Numbered from the stretch's first letter, positions 21,710 through 33,516 are shown. The stretch: 64,000 nucleotides of DNA from Oegoconia quadripuncta (GCA_949316235.1 OX438758.1:1337772-1401771), one strand, 5' to 3'. Translations and numbers: made by a program. Notes: a model not told the origin generated them from the letters alone.

Positions 21710-21790
21710 CAACCGCAACAACAACAATCAGGTGACCCGCATGCTCGTTTGCCGCTCTCTCATATAAAAAAAAAAAAAAAAAAAAAAACA
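21710..21790 (+). mobile_element. LINE 3' tail with poly(A)
   Basis: CAGGTGACCCGCATGCTCGT followed by TTGCCGCTCTCTCATAT and a run of A. The same tail in reverse ends the LINE at about 52610-52660, so this is a heavily 5'-truncated copy of that family. Confidence 0.6.
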
Positions 21791-22085
21791 AACAACTTTC
21801 TTGATAAAAGGCAATCGAAATACCTGCCGCGGTTTTTTGACAATGACTTTTTTTACAAACTTTTTTTTGGCTAGTATGCTGGGTTAGTTTATGTATGCCT
21901 TACCCGAAAGTGAAAACAACAAAATGGAAGGGCTATCTTTAATCATATAATTGTCATCCAGTTATCATCCAGTCATGAAACCGACAAACTTTAGTAGGCT
22001 ACCAATTTTCTCTGATCGTTCGTAGGTATTGTTGCTGTATGACATCCGTCGGGTGATTTTTATTAATATAGTAGAATTGAGGCCC

Positions 22086-22559
22086 AGTAATGATGTCATA
22101 AACACGCCGAGACGAACCTGCTTCAAATTTGTTAAGCATATCACGGCACCATTCCACCCGGGCCTGTTTCTGAGCATCGGTGAGGTTGTGCGGCACCCAG
22201 CGTGAAACTATCCTCCTCACGCGAAGATGCACGTGCAGGATCTTGTGAAGGCTTCCCGATCCAATCTGCATAATGTGCTGAATCTCTTGGTATGTTACTC
22301 GCCTATTGTCTTGGATTAAATTTTTCACTGGTAACACGTTTTCTTCCGTAACAGCCGTCGAAGGGCGACCACTTCTTTCTTCATCCCCCAAAGTTAGTCG
22401 ACCGCGCCTAAATTCATTATACCAACGATACACGGTTGCCTTAGAAGGGCCTTCATCCATGAAAGCCATTTGAAGTATTTCGTACGATTCTTCCGGTTTC
22501 AGGCGGCACTTGAAATCGTATAAAATCATAGCGCGATAATGTTCCCGGTGCAGATCCAT
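22086..22559 (-). pseudogene. Mariner transposase, N-terminal half
   Basis: From the ATG at 22559 it reads MDLHREHYRAMILYDFKC, a helix-turn-helix with ATVYRWYNEFRRGR, the linker DEERSGRPS, and LHVHLRVRRIVSRWVPH. It is open up to the break at VYDIITG. There Harbinger A's end adds an unrelated run of codons to a stop at 21999. The other half is at 9678-10265. Confidence 0.88.
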
Positions 22560-22732
22560 TTTTCACTGAGACACGATAATTTAAATTAGCTTGCAAAAAA
22601 TGTGGAGGGAAAATTTGAAATTGGAATGTGCCTATTTTTACTTATAAATAATCATATTTTTAAAATAGATTTTAACTGGCCAGTCTCTCATTCATAAAAA
22701 CTTTTTTTCGCAAAATTTTCTGAGTGGCCTGG

Positions 22733-22987
22733 TATATACTTTATTGTACACAAAGAAACAAAAACATTGACTTAAGAAATGACACGTACAAAGGTGGACT
22801 TATCTCTATTAGAGATCTCTTCCAGCTAACCTAAATGGGTGTTAAGAAATATGTTGCGGGCAGCAAAATACGCAATAAAGTTAGATTTATAACAGTTTAA
22901 AACAAATCTTACTATAATACACATAATAATCACTCTAAAATAAACATACATAATATTATACTCACATAATATATTAAACAGTTGTAA
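22733..22987. other. Short gap; edge of the 133-bp repeat at its right side
   Basis: Nothing is recognised except TTAAACAGTTGTAA at 22974-22987. This matches the end of the 133-bp unit found at 50854-52176 on the other side of Harbinger D. Confidence 0.5.
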
Positions 22988-23116
22988 TGGGGGGTTTACA
23001 CGGGTCGATTTTCGCCGTGCGGCGAGTCGCTTCACTAATTGCCTCACCAAGCAGCATCGCTAGCCCATTTACACTGGTTACTAAAATCGCATGCGGCTCT
23101 GTCATTTCCATCGAAA

Positions 23117-24835
23117 ATGTTGAGCAGAATAGCCGTTTGTGCCGTAATTGAAATAATTAATTATTCAATTATTCAACAATTGCTTAAAGAACAAAGAGTA
23201 AAGAAAAAACAAAAGGAAAGAAGAAAACGTAATGTTTGGGTACGTGGATGGATTTCTCGACGTAATCACTTGGGTGCTTCGAATAATTTATTGGTTGAGT
23301 GGAGTTTAGAAGATCCTGATTATTTTAAAAAACGATTAAGAATGACTACTGATCAGTTTAATACTTTACTACATAAGGTTACTCCGCTTATACAAAAATG
23401 CGATACCAATATGCGAGTAGCACTTTCTCCGAAAATTAAATTAGAAATAACCCTGAAGTTCTTGGCTACCGGTGATAACTATTCAAGTCTTGCAGAGTCA
23501 TTTAGAGTTCCAGAATGCACAATTTCCTTGTTTTTGAAGGATGTTTTGGATGCTATATACAATGTTTTACAGGAGTTCATTATGGTAAGTGAAACTAGTA
23601 ATTAATTATAAACGATTTATTTATAAATTTTCCATTGTGTTATCATCTAAGCATGACCTAACAGCTTGAGATAGAATATCTTCGTTCACTACGTATTGTT
23701 GCCCAGTATTTTCTTGTGTAAGTAAACAGCTGGCAAAATAGTCTTCTTCATAATCGAGGTGACTTCTAGAAGTGGAAGCTTCGGGAGTCGAAGTTTCACG
23801 CTGGTTTTGAAAAGCTTGGTTTCGGGAAGTAGTAGCTTCGGCTTCTGGAGTCGAAGTATAGCGTGTATACTCTGAGAGTGAACTCGTAGGTCTAGCAATT
23901 GGAAAATGTTGTGTATTTAAGGTTTTCAGTCTTTCTTGTGACAAATAACTATTGATGAAATTTTGACAAACAATAGCATTTCTTAATGGCAAACTACGTC
24001 ATTGGCTTGCCACATGTACTCCGAATGTATCAAATTCATCTTGACGGATAGTTTGCGCCAAAGTTTCTAATCTACTGACTGCTTGTAAAACAGGTGGGTC
24101 CATTTTAGGTGCGTCCATTAGAGCACGCTCCGCCTTTTTCTTTGACGACAATTTTTTTCTCTTTTGTAAGGACGCAATATTATCTTCTTGTTCCAATTCA
24201 TCAAAATATGAAGACGCGTCGCTGTTTGTGTTCACCGCTGAATCTTTTCCCTGTAACCATACACTAATATAAGTTTATTTCTTTTAGGTGCCATCCACCA
24301 CAGATCAATGGAAGAAAATACAAAAGGATTTTTTAGATCGCTGGCAATTTCCTTTTTGCTGTGGGGCTATTGACGGGAAACACGTATTAATCGAAAATCC
24401 ACTACACGGAGCATCAGACTATTATAATTACAAAGGCACTTATAGTGTGGTGTTGTTTGCTATAGTGGATGCACATTACCGTTTCATATATATAGATTTC
24501 GGAACTAATGGACGCATGAATGATTCGCATATTTGGAAAAAAACAAAGTTCTATAGTGCTCTTGAAAGTAATAATTTAAAACTACCTAATAAGGCAGTTT
24601 TCGTTGGTGATGATGCTTTCCCTTTGGCAACCTATTTAATGAAACCGTATTCAAGACACGAAGGTTTGGAACACAAACAAAAAACCTTTAATTACAGACT
24701 ATCAAGAGCACGCCGAATCGTAGAGAATGCCTTTGGCATAATGGCTTCACGATTCAGAGTATACAGAAAACCTATATCTGTTTCATTGGATAAAACTGAT
24801 TCTATTATTAAAGCGACCTGTGCGCTGCATAACTG
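23117..24835 (+). pseudogene. Harbinger D transposase, part before element E
   Basis: Exon 1 is 23117-23584 (156 codons, donor GTAAGT). It reads RRKRNVWVRGWISRRNHLG and KFLATGDNYSSLAESF. Exon 2 from 24288 (acceptor TTTTAG) carries D in GAIDGKHVLIE, D in GRMNDSHIW, and E in YRLSRARRIVENAFGI. It reaches CALHN before element E interrupts at 24835. The rest is at 49885-50104. Joined without E the gene would be 412 codons with stop and free of breaks, so the insertion of E is what inactivated it. Confidence 0.88.
23621..24250 (-). pseudogene. Harbinger D MADF protein, exon 2 (one nonsense codon)
   Basis: The acceptor (GTTACAG) is at 24253-24251. The frame starts GKDSAVNTNSDASSYFDEL and runs through KKLSSKKKAERALMDAPK to DEFDTFGVHVASQ. 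A TGA at 24001-23999 follows, and then the same frame continues RSLPLRNAIVCQNFINSYL to the stop at 23621. The block around the stop is the conserved C-terminal helix of these proteins, so the stop is a mutation and not the natural end. The exon lies antisense in the transposase intron. Exon 1 is at 50233-50568, over 25 kb away because of element E. Confidence 0.75.
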
Positions 24836-24870
24836 CACTGAGAGAAAAAAGCTACGTAAATCTTGAACGC

Positions 24871-25029
24871 ACTTACGTACATAAGGATAAAAATGCACCA
24901 CTCGTAGGGATGTAGCCGCGCACATGTCGAGGAATGAACAAGCAATACGTAACCCGCTACATTACCATCGGCATGGACGCGGCTACGTACTACGAGTGGT
25001 ATATTTTTATCCTTATGTACGTAAGGGCC
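24871..25029. repeat. Foldback repeat near left end of E
   Basis: CTTACGTACATAAGGATAAA at about 24871, running on to the CACTCGTAG block, is matched by its reverse complement ending CTTATGTACGTAAG at about 25029. The arms are about 36 bases with few mismatches. It could be a small MITE or part of E's own end structure. Confidence 0.6.
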
Positions 25030-25039
25030 CTCATGAAGT

Positions 25040-26745
25040 AAGTAACTGGTGAGACAGGTCTATTATACGGTACGTTACGTATGAATTATGTTTCAAAGGT
25101 GACAAAATGTGACCGGCACATTACGGCATGATGTATCTTACTTTCTTACTGGTGTTAACTACGTACGTACTGGTCTATCAAAGGTAACGTAATGTAGCCG
25201 GCCCATTACGGCATGATGTATCTTACTTTCTTACTGGTGCTAACTACGTATGTACTGGTCTATCAAAGGTAACGTAATGTAGCCGGCCCATTACGGCATG
25301 ATGTATCTTACTTTCTTACTGGTGCTAACTACGTATGTACTGGTCTATCAAAGGTAACGTAATGTAGCCGGCCCATTACGGCATGATGTATCTTACTTTC
25401 TTACTGGTGCTAACTACGTATGTACTGCTCTATCAAAGGTAACGTAATGTAGCCGGCCCATTATGGCATGATGTATCTTACTTTCTTACTGGTGCTAACT
25501 ACGTATGTACTGGTCTATCAAAGGTAACGTAATGTAGCCGGCCCATTACGGCATGATGTATCTTACTTTCTTACTGGTGCTAACTACGTATGTACTGGTC
25601 TATCAAAGGTAACGTAATGTAGCCGGTCCATTACGGCATGATGTATCTTACTTTCTTACTGGTGCTAACTACGTATGTACTGGTCTATCAAAGGTAACGT
25701 AATGTAGCCGGCCCATTATGGCATGATGTATCTTACTTTCTTACTGGTGCTAACTACGTATGTACTGGTCTATCAAAGGTAACGTAATGTAGCCGGCCCA
25801 TTACGACATGATGTATCTTACTTTCTTACTGGTGTTAACTACGTATGTACTGGTCTATCAAAGGTAACGTAATGTAGCCGGCCCATTAAGGCACGATGTA
25901 TCTTACTTTCTTACTGGTGCTAACTACGTATGTACTGGTCTATCAAAGGTAACGTAATGTAGCCGGCCCATTACGGCATGATGTATCTTACTTTCTTACT
26001 GGTGCTAACTACGTATGTACTGGTCTATCAAAGGTAACGTAATGTAGCCGGCCCGTTACGGCATGATGTATCTTACTTTCTTACTGGTGCTAACTACGTA
26101 TGTACTGCTCTATCAAAGGTAACGTAATGTAGCCGGCCCATTATGGCATGATGTATCTTACTTTCTTGCTGGTGTTAACTACGTATGTACTGGTCTATCA
26201 AAGGTAACGTAATGTAGCCGGCCCATTACGGCATGATGTATCTTACTTTCTTACTGGTGTTAACTACGTATGAACTGGTCTATCAAAGGTAACGTAATGT
26301 AGCCGGCCCATTATGGCATGATGTATCTTACTTTCTTACTGGTGCTAACTACGTATGTACTGGTCTATCAAAGGTAACGTAATGTAGCCGGCCCATTATG
26401 GCATGATGTATCTTACTTTCTTACTGGTGTTAACTACGTATGTACTGGTCTATCAAAGGTAACGTAATGTAGCCGGCCCATTATGGCATGATGTATCTTA
26501 CTTTCTTACTGGTGCTAACTACGTATGTACTGGTCTATCAAAGGTAACGTAATGTAGCCGGCCCATTATGGCATGATGTATCTTACTTTCTTACTGGTGT
26601 TAACTACGTATGTACTGGTCTATCAAAGGTAACGTAATGTAGCCGGCCCATTACGGCATGATGTATCTTACTTTCTTACTGGTGTTAACTACGTATGTAC
26701 TGGTCTATCAAAAGTAACGTAATGTAGCGGGCACATTACGGCATG
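25040..26745 (+). repeat. 85-bp tandem array, left arm of E
   Basis: The unit contains GGTAACGTAATGTAGCCGGC, CCATTACGGCATGATGTATC and TACTTTCTTACTGGTG. It repeats every 85 bases (for example TATCAAAGG at 25176, 25261 and 25346) for about 20 copies with very few differences. The high identity implies recent amplification or gene conversion. The core is the inverse of the 74-bp unit of the right arm. Confidence 0.92.
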
Positions 26746-27480
26746 ATGTGTCATACTTCTTTACTGGTGTTACATATATATGTATTGGAATTTTAAAAGT
26801 AACGTAATGTTTCTAGTACATTACTGCATAATGTACCATTCTTATCTTCTGGTCCTTTATTCGACATAGCCTAAACGATATTTTAACCGATCGGTTTCTG
26901 TATATCGCTATGTTCTATTTTTAGTAATCTTTACAAGGAAGACAGGAAACACAGCTATACACAAACCGATTAGTTACAATATCGCTTAGTGTATGTCGAA
27001 TTTGGACCTACCAAAACATAAGTATGGCACATTATGCTATAAACTAGCAATATTACGTTACATTTGAAGTATCAGTATATACATATGTAACACCAGTAAG
27101 AATGTATGATATATCACGCCTTAAGGAGCTGAAACGTTACGTTACCTTTGAAAGACAAGAACATTCTTATGTAACACCAATGAGATTATGATACACCATG
27201 CCGTAATAAGCCGGCAACGTTAAGTTACCTATGAAAGACCAGTAAATACGTTGGTAATATTAGTAAGGAAGAATGACGCAACATACCGTAATGAATGAGC
27301 TAGCAACATTACAGCTTTGAAACACCAGTACTTACGTTTGTTACACCATGCACCAGTAAGCGAGTATGACGCCATACCGTAACAAGTCAGCAACGTGACG
27401 TTACTTTCCAAATACCAGTATAAGACACCAACGCGTGAATGTGAATGACACATCACCCATATCAGCCAGCACTTATACGT
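26746..27480. repeat. Degenerate units and central foldback of left arm
   Basis: The array decays after 26745. At 26860-27001 a palindromic element has arms ATTCGACATA to GTATGTCGAAT. After it the units run in the reverse direction (TACCTTTGAAAGACAAG, CATGCCGTAATAAGCCGGC) and fade by 27480. Confidence 0.65.
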
Positions 27481-28254
27481 TACCTGTAACATTATACAGA
27501 ATTAAATAGGATGGGATTTACGACAGTAGAAGTAATTAATACGTAGTTGTTTCTTGAATAAATTTATTTATTAAAAATACAAGAAACTGTAGCTTGCAGT
27601 AACATAAATGTACATAGGGGTCTATCGGATAGCCCACAGGTTCCTTTATATATAATTTTTGTCTTATTCACTTGAAATGTGACACCCTGTAGTTTTAGTA
27701 AAATTAATTCCACTAATAACAATAATATCGTACTTTTTTCAGTCAAGGTTTAATGAAAATCTTACAGCATTTTGTAAAAAGAAATGAAGCAAAAATATTA
27801 GTGCAATTAATTACTTACAAAATTGTTAAACCAGTGCATCTACCATGAGTTCGCGCAAGCTATTCTCGTTATAGTAAACTATCGGTAGCGCTGTTCGATC
27901 GCCGATAACGAGTGACAGGGATAGAGCTATAGTTTACTATGACCAGTCGTTCGTGTGAACTAATGTTAGATGGACTGGTCCCTCAATCCACACGTCTACT
28001 TGACATGTTCCAGTAAAAAATTTCTACTAAATAATCGAAAACAAAAAATGCGCATAGGTAATCAACCTAGCGGAGATAATCATTTTATACAGGCTGTTAC
28101 AAAATTCTCTAATAATAATGTAGGCCGTCATTGTGCCCATACAATTGAACAAGTTTTCCCAAGAAACAGATTTTCATACTCGTACAAACAATAGTCCCGT
28201 GGGAGTCAATAAAACCTCGATTTTCTTTGAGATTTCGATTTATATTCTTTGGGG
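27481..28254. other. E interior without gene; one foldback
   Basis: A palindrome with arms around ATAGTAAACTAT lies at about 27848-27965 and may be a small MITE. No convincing coding frame was found. Confidence 0.4.
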
Positions 28255-28257
28255 TAA

Positions 28258-28447
28258 GGACTCATACACACAAACGGCACTTTTCCCATTGCAGCCGGCG
28301 TCGCCACTAGTAGACTGTAGCCGTCGCCACACGACGGCGGCAGTCGTCAACGCGTCGACGACTGCCGCCGTCGTGTGGCAAGGTAACGTAGCGAGGACGT
28401 ATAGCAACGGCTGCAGTTGACAACGTGCTGTTTGTGTGTATGAGCCC
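28258..28447. mobile_element. Harbinger-type MITE, copy 1
   Basis: The ends are GGACTCATACACACAAAC and, reverse complemented, GGGCTCATACACACAAAC. TAA flanks both sides (28255-28257 and 28448-28450). The inner part is a GC-rich palindrome of CGACGACTGCCGCCGTCGTG type. It recurs at 29638-29868 with the same flanks, so the two copies come from a segmental duplication, not two insertions. Confidence 0.78.
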
Positions 28448-28532
28448 TAAGTTGCTCCGTTCTATGAGTACATATAAAAATAAATCAAGTAGTGACTACC
28501 TGACTACACAACGAAAAATAATGTAAACAATA

Positions 28533-28967
28533 CAGGGTGTAAAGAAAAGCACGAATGAAATTTTGGCAAATGACTGTGTATCGATCATAGATTACAGGAA
28601 AATATAAAAATTTTTTTTTTTGAATTTTACTATTATTTAAAAAAATATTAAATTAGTAAATGCAAAGTGGAACACGTGTTAGATACTTTTTGAATATGAA
28701 AGTAAATAGAGAAATGAAATAAAATAATACTTATTTATGTTATTATTGTCGTTTAGGACCATTAGCTATTTTTTTCTCTAGAGAAACATAATAAAAACAG
28801 TCTAATTATTTTTATATTTTATTTCTCTATTTACTTTCATAATAAAATTTAATATTTCTTTAAATAATAGTAAAATTTCCAAAATATTTATTTTTACATT
28901 TTTCCTGTAATCTATGATCGATACTTAATCATTTCCCAAAATCTCATTCGTGCTTTTTTACACCCTG
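28533..28967. mobile_element. TA-flanked long-hairpin MITE, copy 1
   Basis: CAGGGTGTAAAGAAAAGCAC at 28533 is mirrored at the right end (28967). The arms are about 80 bases and include GATCGAT and CCTGTAATC, flanked by TA. The sister segment at about 29960 has the uninterrupted site AACAATATACAACG, proving insertion after the duplication. A second copy ends at 36635. Confidence 0.8.
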
Positions 28968-29450
28968 TATACAATGTTTTTCATTATACCTAAGATTGAA
29001 AAGGTAGATAACAAAATCAATACGCTCGAGATAAATTGACATACAATATAATTGCAATTGTCTGTATGTCAATGCTTTAAATTCAAGCTTGGCAACACTG
29101 TTATTGTACAAGGTACAGGTGACATAAGAGTGTCATAGCAACATAAAAAGTAATTATTCGTTTTTTTCACTTCGTATGCATAGTAATGCTGGTTAAAGAG
29201 TTAGAAGGTTTTGAAGTTGAATTTGGTTACGGAACCCTTAAAAAAGAAATCTTATTCCTCATCGGTTGCAAAAAAAATCAATCTGGGGAAAATCAAAAAA
29301 TCACATCGGGCATCCTTTTACGTGGAGTGAATTTTGTAGTGAGCGGTTATTGCGCAATGCGTTTAGTAATAAAAATAATACAATACCGCACCCAATGCTG
29401 CATATGCTAACTTTGATTGTTTCGTTTCACTGTATTTGTTTTCAAAGGTG

Positions 29451-29621
29451 CTTGTGCTGTCCCTGTGCGCTAGATATCTTTTTTTCTTGAATAGTAAGTA
29501 CTTATGTGAATTTTTTACGCCCCCTTATCGACACTCTAACCATACCGAACGGGTTACCCTTTAGATAATCCAAATAATCAAAGGTGTCCTGTCCTTTAAA
29601 ACATTTTTTGCAGAAAAAAAA
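29451..29621 (+). repeat. End of a dispersed repeat with TTTACGCCCCCTTATCGACA
   Basis: The stretch ending GAATTTTTTACGCCCCCTTA at about 29510-29545 extends the duplicated block. It is matched in inverse orientation at 38319-38590, and its end motif by 13432-13462. Confidence 0.5.
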
Positions 29622-30465
29622 TTATTCTTTGGGGTAAGGACTCATACACACAAACGGCACTTTTCCCATTGCAGCCGGGGCGTCGCCACTCGTAGACTGT
29701 AGCCGTCGCCACACGACGGCGGCAGTCGTCGACGCGTTGACGGCTGCCGCTTATGCGTCGACGGCCGCTGATGTGTCGACGGCTGCCGCCGACGTGTGGC
29801 AAGGTAACGTAGCGAGGACGTATAGCAACGGCTGCAGTTGACAACGTGCTGTTTGTGTGTATGAGCCCTAAGTTGCTCCGTTCTATGAGTACATATAAAA
29901 ATAAACCAAGTAGTGACTACCTGACTACACAACGAAAAATAATGTAAACAATATACAACGTCTTTCATTATACCTAAGATTGAAAAGGTAGAAAACAAAA
30001 ACAATACGCTCGAGATAAATTTGGAATTGGCATACAATATAATGGAAATTGTGTGTATGTCAATGCGTTAAATTAGTCTAATGTCCATCTGATGGTCACA
30101 TAATATTTCAAGCTTGGCAACACTGTCATTGTACAAGGTACAGGTGACACAAGAGTGTCATAGCAACATAACAAGTAATTATTCGTTTTTTTCACTTCGT
30201 ATGCATAGTAATGCTGGTTAAAGAGTTAGAAGGTTTTGAAGTTGAATTTGGCTACGGAACCCTTAAAAAAGAAATCTTATTCCTCATCGGTTGCAAAAAA
30301 AATCAATCTGGGGAAAATCAAAAAATCACATCGGGCATCCTTTTACGTGGAGTGAATTTTGTAGTGAGCGGTTATTGCGCAATGCGTTTAGTAATAAAAA
30401 TAATACAATACCGCACCCAATGCTGCATATGCTAACTTTGATTGTTTCGTTTCACTGTATTTCAA
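29622..30465 (+). repeat. Segmental duplication, copy 2 (with MITE 29638-29868)
   Basis: It matches copy 1 closely but lacks the TA-flanked MITE. Its Harbinger MITE is longer by a tandem stretch of GACGGCTGCCGC-type repeats, and it has a short extra segment near 30075-30110. Confidence 0.75.
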
Positions 30466-31239
30466 TTCGTTTGCAATTTCTTACAAAAGTGGCAAGTAAA
30501 CATTTTAGATTAGTTCTAAATCAGTTAATAAGGTATTATTAACAGCTTGCGTGCGTCTATCAAATTTAGTTTTGATTTCATAAAAGCCTATTTGAATCAC
30601 TGTCCATATATCTTCTGATGCACCTGGATAGTGAGCACCTAAAGCTTGATATATTTTGAAGACACAATCGATGGCAGTAATCAGTTTTTGGAAAACATAG
30701 AGTGTCATTGATAACGACATATACCTTATTAGTTTCTACAACTGAATTACCAACAAATATTACATAAGGTTGTAAAGTTTGTCCTAATTTCAAGAGATTT
30801 TCTCTCTTTAAAATCATATGATTTGTCACTTCGCCTTCATTTACAGCTTGTGCGATATAACTGTCGCAAACTTCTGCCCGAGATGGTTTCCACAATGGCT
30901 TGTTCTTCTTTTTACGGGCTGGGGAAAGATTTATCACGTAAGCCAGAAGCATCAATGCGACATTAGTAGAGGTCTCGGGGTCAGCGTCTGTAAATTAACA
31001 AGTAATAAATAATATATCTTGGAACCTAGTTCCTTACTAGCTTACTAGCTCTTGACTATCTACATACCATTTATTAGTCCAATTAAATCAGCAATCGCAT
31101 TTTTTACAAGATTGTCTCTAGAATTGCTCAGTTTTTTGTGGGCGTATTTTATAATAATTTCTTTTTTAAGAGTTATATTCGAGAACAAGCCATTGTCTTT
31201 CCCCGGATAGAAATAGCGATAATCTTCCAGTAGCTGTAA

Positions 31240-31955
31240 AGACGGAATATAATTAGTAAATTCTTATCCTTAAACAATAACAATTCCTACATAGGTTCGC
31301 ATTCTTAATGTGTATAATTTTTAACTCATTCAAGCCCCAACCTCCGACATGTATTGTAAGTTATTTTCGACAATCAGCTAGGATAAATAAAATGCCAATC
31401 TACGATATCTTTGCACTACAATCGTCTGCACCTACCACATAACATTGCACACTGTTTAAAAAGTATTATTGCAATAATACTTTTTGCAATGTATTGCAAT
31501 AATACTTTTTACATTGTTATCTCATCCAAATGACATGACCGAAAATTATATAGGGTACGGTTCAAACAATTCAAATATTTCCGAAACCATACGCGGTACG
31601 GGGAGGGGTCCAAGGGGAGGGGCACGCGGGTTGCGGGTCCCGACATGATTCCCCGTGTTGCGTTGCACTCCGCGCGCGAAATACGCTAACAGAGGGACCT
31701 CTTGTTTTTAGACCACCAAAAGTAAGTATTTTTGATCGATTTTATCACAATATAAATCTATTATTAATTTACATATCGTATTGAGTGTTTGCATACGTAA
31801 TTGTTGTACTTTGGAGATTATAATAAGCTGATTGATTTTTGTTTAGGTTATTTTGTTTTGTGTCTGTAAATGTTTGATTGTCAAAATAGGTACAGTTGTA
31901 ACAATTTCTGTGGGGACGGTTGTAACATCCATTTTATAGTATTTTTTAATTGCAG
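31240..31955. other. Intron region with GC-rich patch
   Basis: A GC-rich patch (about 31590-31690) precedes a possible plus-strand first exon. No other feature was found. Confidence 0.35.
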
Positions 31956-31989
31956 ATGCCCAGACAACGCATACGAAAGACTTCGAGAG
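31956..31989 (+). other. Possible pogo/Tigger-type first exon
   Basis: After an acceptor-like TTAATTGCAG, an ATG opens MPRQRIRKTSR and meets a donor GTAATAG at 31990. The MPRxRxRKTxRG start is typical of pogo/Tigger (CENP-B-like) transposases. No downstream exon was found, so it is only a remnant at best. Confidence 0.3.
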
Positions 31990-32785
31990 GTAATAGCGAC
32001 ATGCTAACATTTTGTTAATTAGTTTCTTATACAAAAAGAAGAAATATCTTTAAAATAATTTAAGTTTAACGTGGTTTAACCAAAAATATTGTTGGTAATT
32101 TTTTCTTTAATATATTAATAAGAGATTATTTTTGTTAAGGTAGTCTGGTCAAGAATAGGAGAAAGATTAATTTTGTTGATTTGTTTTAGGTTTGCTCTAA
32201 AAAATACCTCCAAAGACTGTTTTAAATGTGACTTAAAGGTTGTGACATTAGTTAAAAACACATTATGGTATTTTTAAGTAATAATATTGATTTCTTTGCT
32301 AAAGCTGTGTATTATTTCTTAGTGTTACAACTGTCCCACATAACTATTACAACCGCCCCTAGTATGGGGACGATTGTAACAACAGCATGCTGTCGTTAAA
32401 ACAATTAATCACTGCCAAACTGTTTTACTTGGCCAACTTGTTTTGATATTAGTTTACGACCAAATGTCTAAGCTTTCATAACAAACACTTTAACTTTTTC
32501 TGTTTCTATGGAAAACTAAAAATCGCTCTAATTTAGTTTAAAAAGCGGTTTTCCGAAAATGTTCTCAACTAACTTTTTAGACCTATTTATTCTACATATA
32601 AGCCGTAGGGTATAAACGCTCTTAATAAAAATAACTATCAATTTCAAGGAACTTCAAGGGTCTCTAGTAACTACTGACGAAAGTGTAAAACTGGCCATGT
32701 CCTTTGTATTTTAGATATAGATTCCAAAGTATTATTGGGGTATTCTGCGGATGCAGGCCGTTTTCGACCGGTCGTTATGGAAGAC

Positions 32786-32840
32786 AATGGGGGAGGCCTA
32801 TGTTCAGCAGTGGACGTCCTATGGCTGATATAAGGACGAT
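32786..32840 (+). repeat. Lepidopteran LINE tail fragment
   Basis: GGAGGCCTATGTTCAGCAGT followed by GGACGTCCTATGGCTGAT and GATGATGAT. This is the common lepidopteran LINE 3' terminus, also seen at about 61485. It lies in the intron of the SAM-domain gene. Confidence 0.6.
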
Positions 32841-33324
32841 GATGATTCTGCAACACCCTGTATAATGTGAAGCTGAGCTTTATTGTCACCCTGAATAAAT
32901 AATTCCAACACAAATGCTTACGAGGTTATATCCTTGTGGCTGCTTTAAAGCAGGATAATCCTTAAAATAATCTTCTATTAGGCCTTCGCCCTTAGAAATA
33001 TTTTTCAATCTTGTATGTGTAGTATTTCTCCACTTTTCTTCAACGGTTTGCCATGGGTCAACGTTGTTACGTAACCACAACAAACTCTCTTCTTGTAAAT
33101 CTTCGTTAACTAATTGGAAAAAAATACATTGACTATTATTATAGACTATATTTAGTCACTTAATAAATTAATGAAATAATATTTATTTCAATGATCCAGC
33201 TTATTACTTATATACTAGAGTTTGTGTTCTCCAGTTGCCTGTGCTAGAATTAGAAGGGCCCACTATACATTATAATGTGACGAAATTACTTAGTACCTTT
33301 GTATAATAAAGAAAAATGAATAAG

Positions 33325-33353
33325 TTTGTGCGTGCGTCCGTGAGTGAGTGAGT

Positions 33354-33405
<52 letters not shown>

Positions 33406-33485
33406 GTGCGTGTGTGCGTGTGTGTGTGCGTGTGTGTGTGCGCGTGTGTGTGCGCGTGTGTGTGTGCGTGTGTGTGTGCGTGTGT

Positions 33486-33516
<31 letters not shown>

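Larger units (their letters stand above)
10266..22085 (+). mobile_element. Harbinger A (PIF/Harbinger), carries other insertions
   Basis: The ends are inverted repeats GGGCCTCAATTCTA, at 10266-10279 and 22072-22085. The empty site can be read from mariner coding sequence. Bases CTG (left) and CAG (right) flank GGCCTC, which fits a CWG-type Harbinger duplication with one mismatch. Genes kept are transposase pieces at 13509-13694, 20445-20516 and 20783-20914, and a Myb/SANT-like gene on the minus strand near the right end. The catalytic core of the transposase is absent, so it is an internally deleted copy. Sailor (10279-13077) and Harbinger C (13695-20441) lie inside it. Confidence 0.78.
9614..22732 (-). 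mobile_element. Mariner (Tc1/mariner) element, split by Harbinger A
   Basis: The left end reads CGTGGGACACTCAGAAAATT and the right end, reverse complemented, CCAGGCCACTCAGAAAATTT. Both are followed by TTGCGAAA and flanked by TA. The transposase N-terminal half is at 22559-22086 and the C-terminal half at 10265-9678, both on the minus strand. The break falls within the same codon region (IITG | GDES), as expected if an 11.8-kb element jumped in. Confidence 0.85.
28240..29450 (+). repeat. Segmental duplication, copy 1
   Basis: This segment, from GGGGTAAGGACTC through to CTTTGATTGTTTCGTTTCAC, is repeated at 29622-30465, with the extra MITE in this copy only. A 74-codon frame (29186-29410) is identical in both copies but has no known motif. 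Confidence 0.75.

Noticed and set aside
10266..22085. The GGGCCTCAATTCTA repeats as ends of the mariner itself
   Set aside because: They interrupt mariner coding sequence at one codon, while the mariner's own CACTCAGAAAATTTTGCG ends lie outside at 9614 and 22732.
25040..26745. Regular repeats that could suggest a CRISPR array
   Set aside because: The whole 85-base unit repeats with no variable spacers and the sequence is eukaryotic. It is a tandem array.
29186..30435. Two identical 74-codon frames as a gene family
   Set aside because: They are the same bases in the two copies of a segmental duplication. The inverted third copy at 38319-38590 does not keep the frame convincingly.
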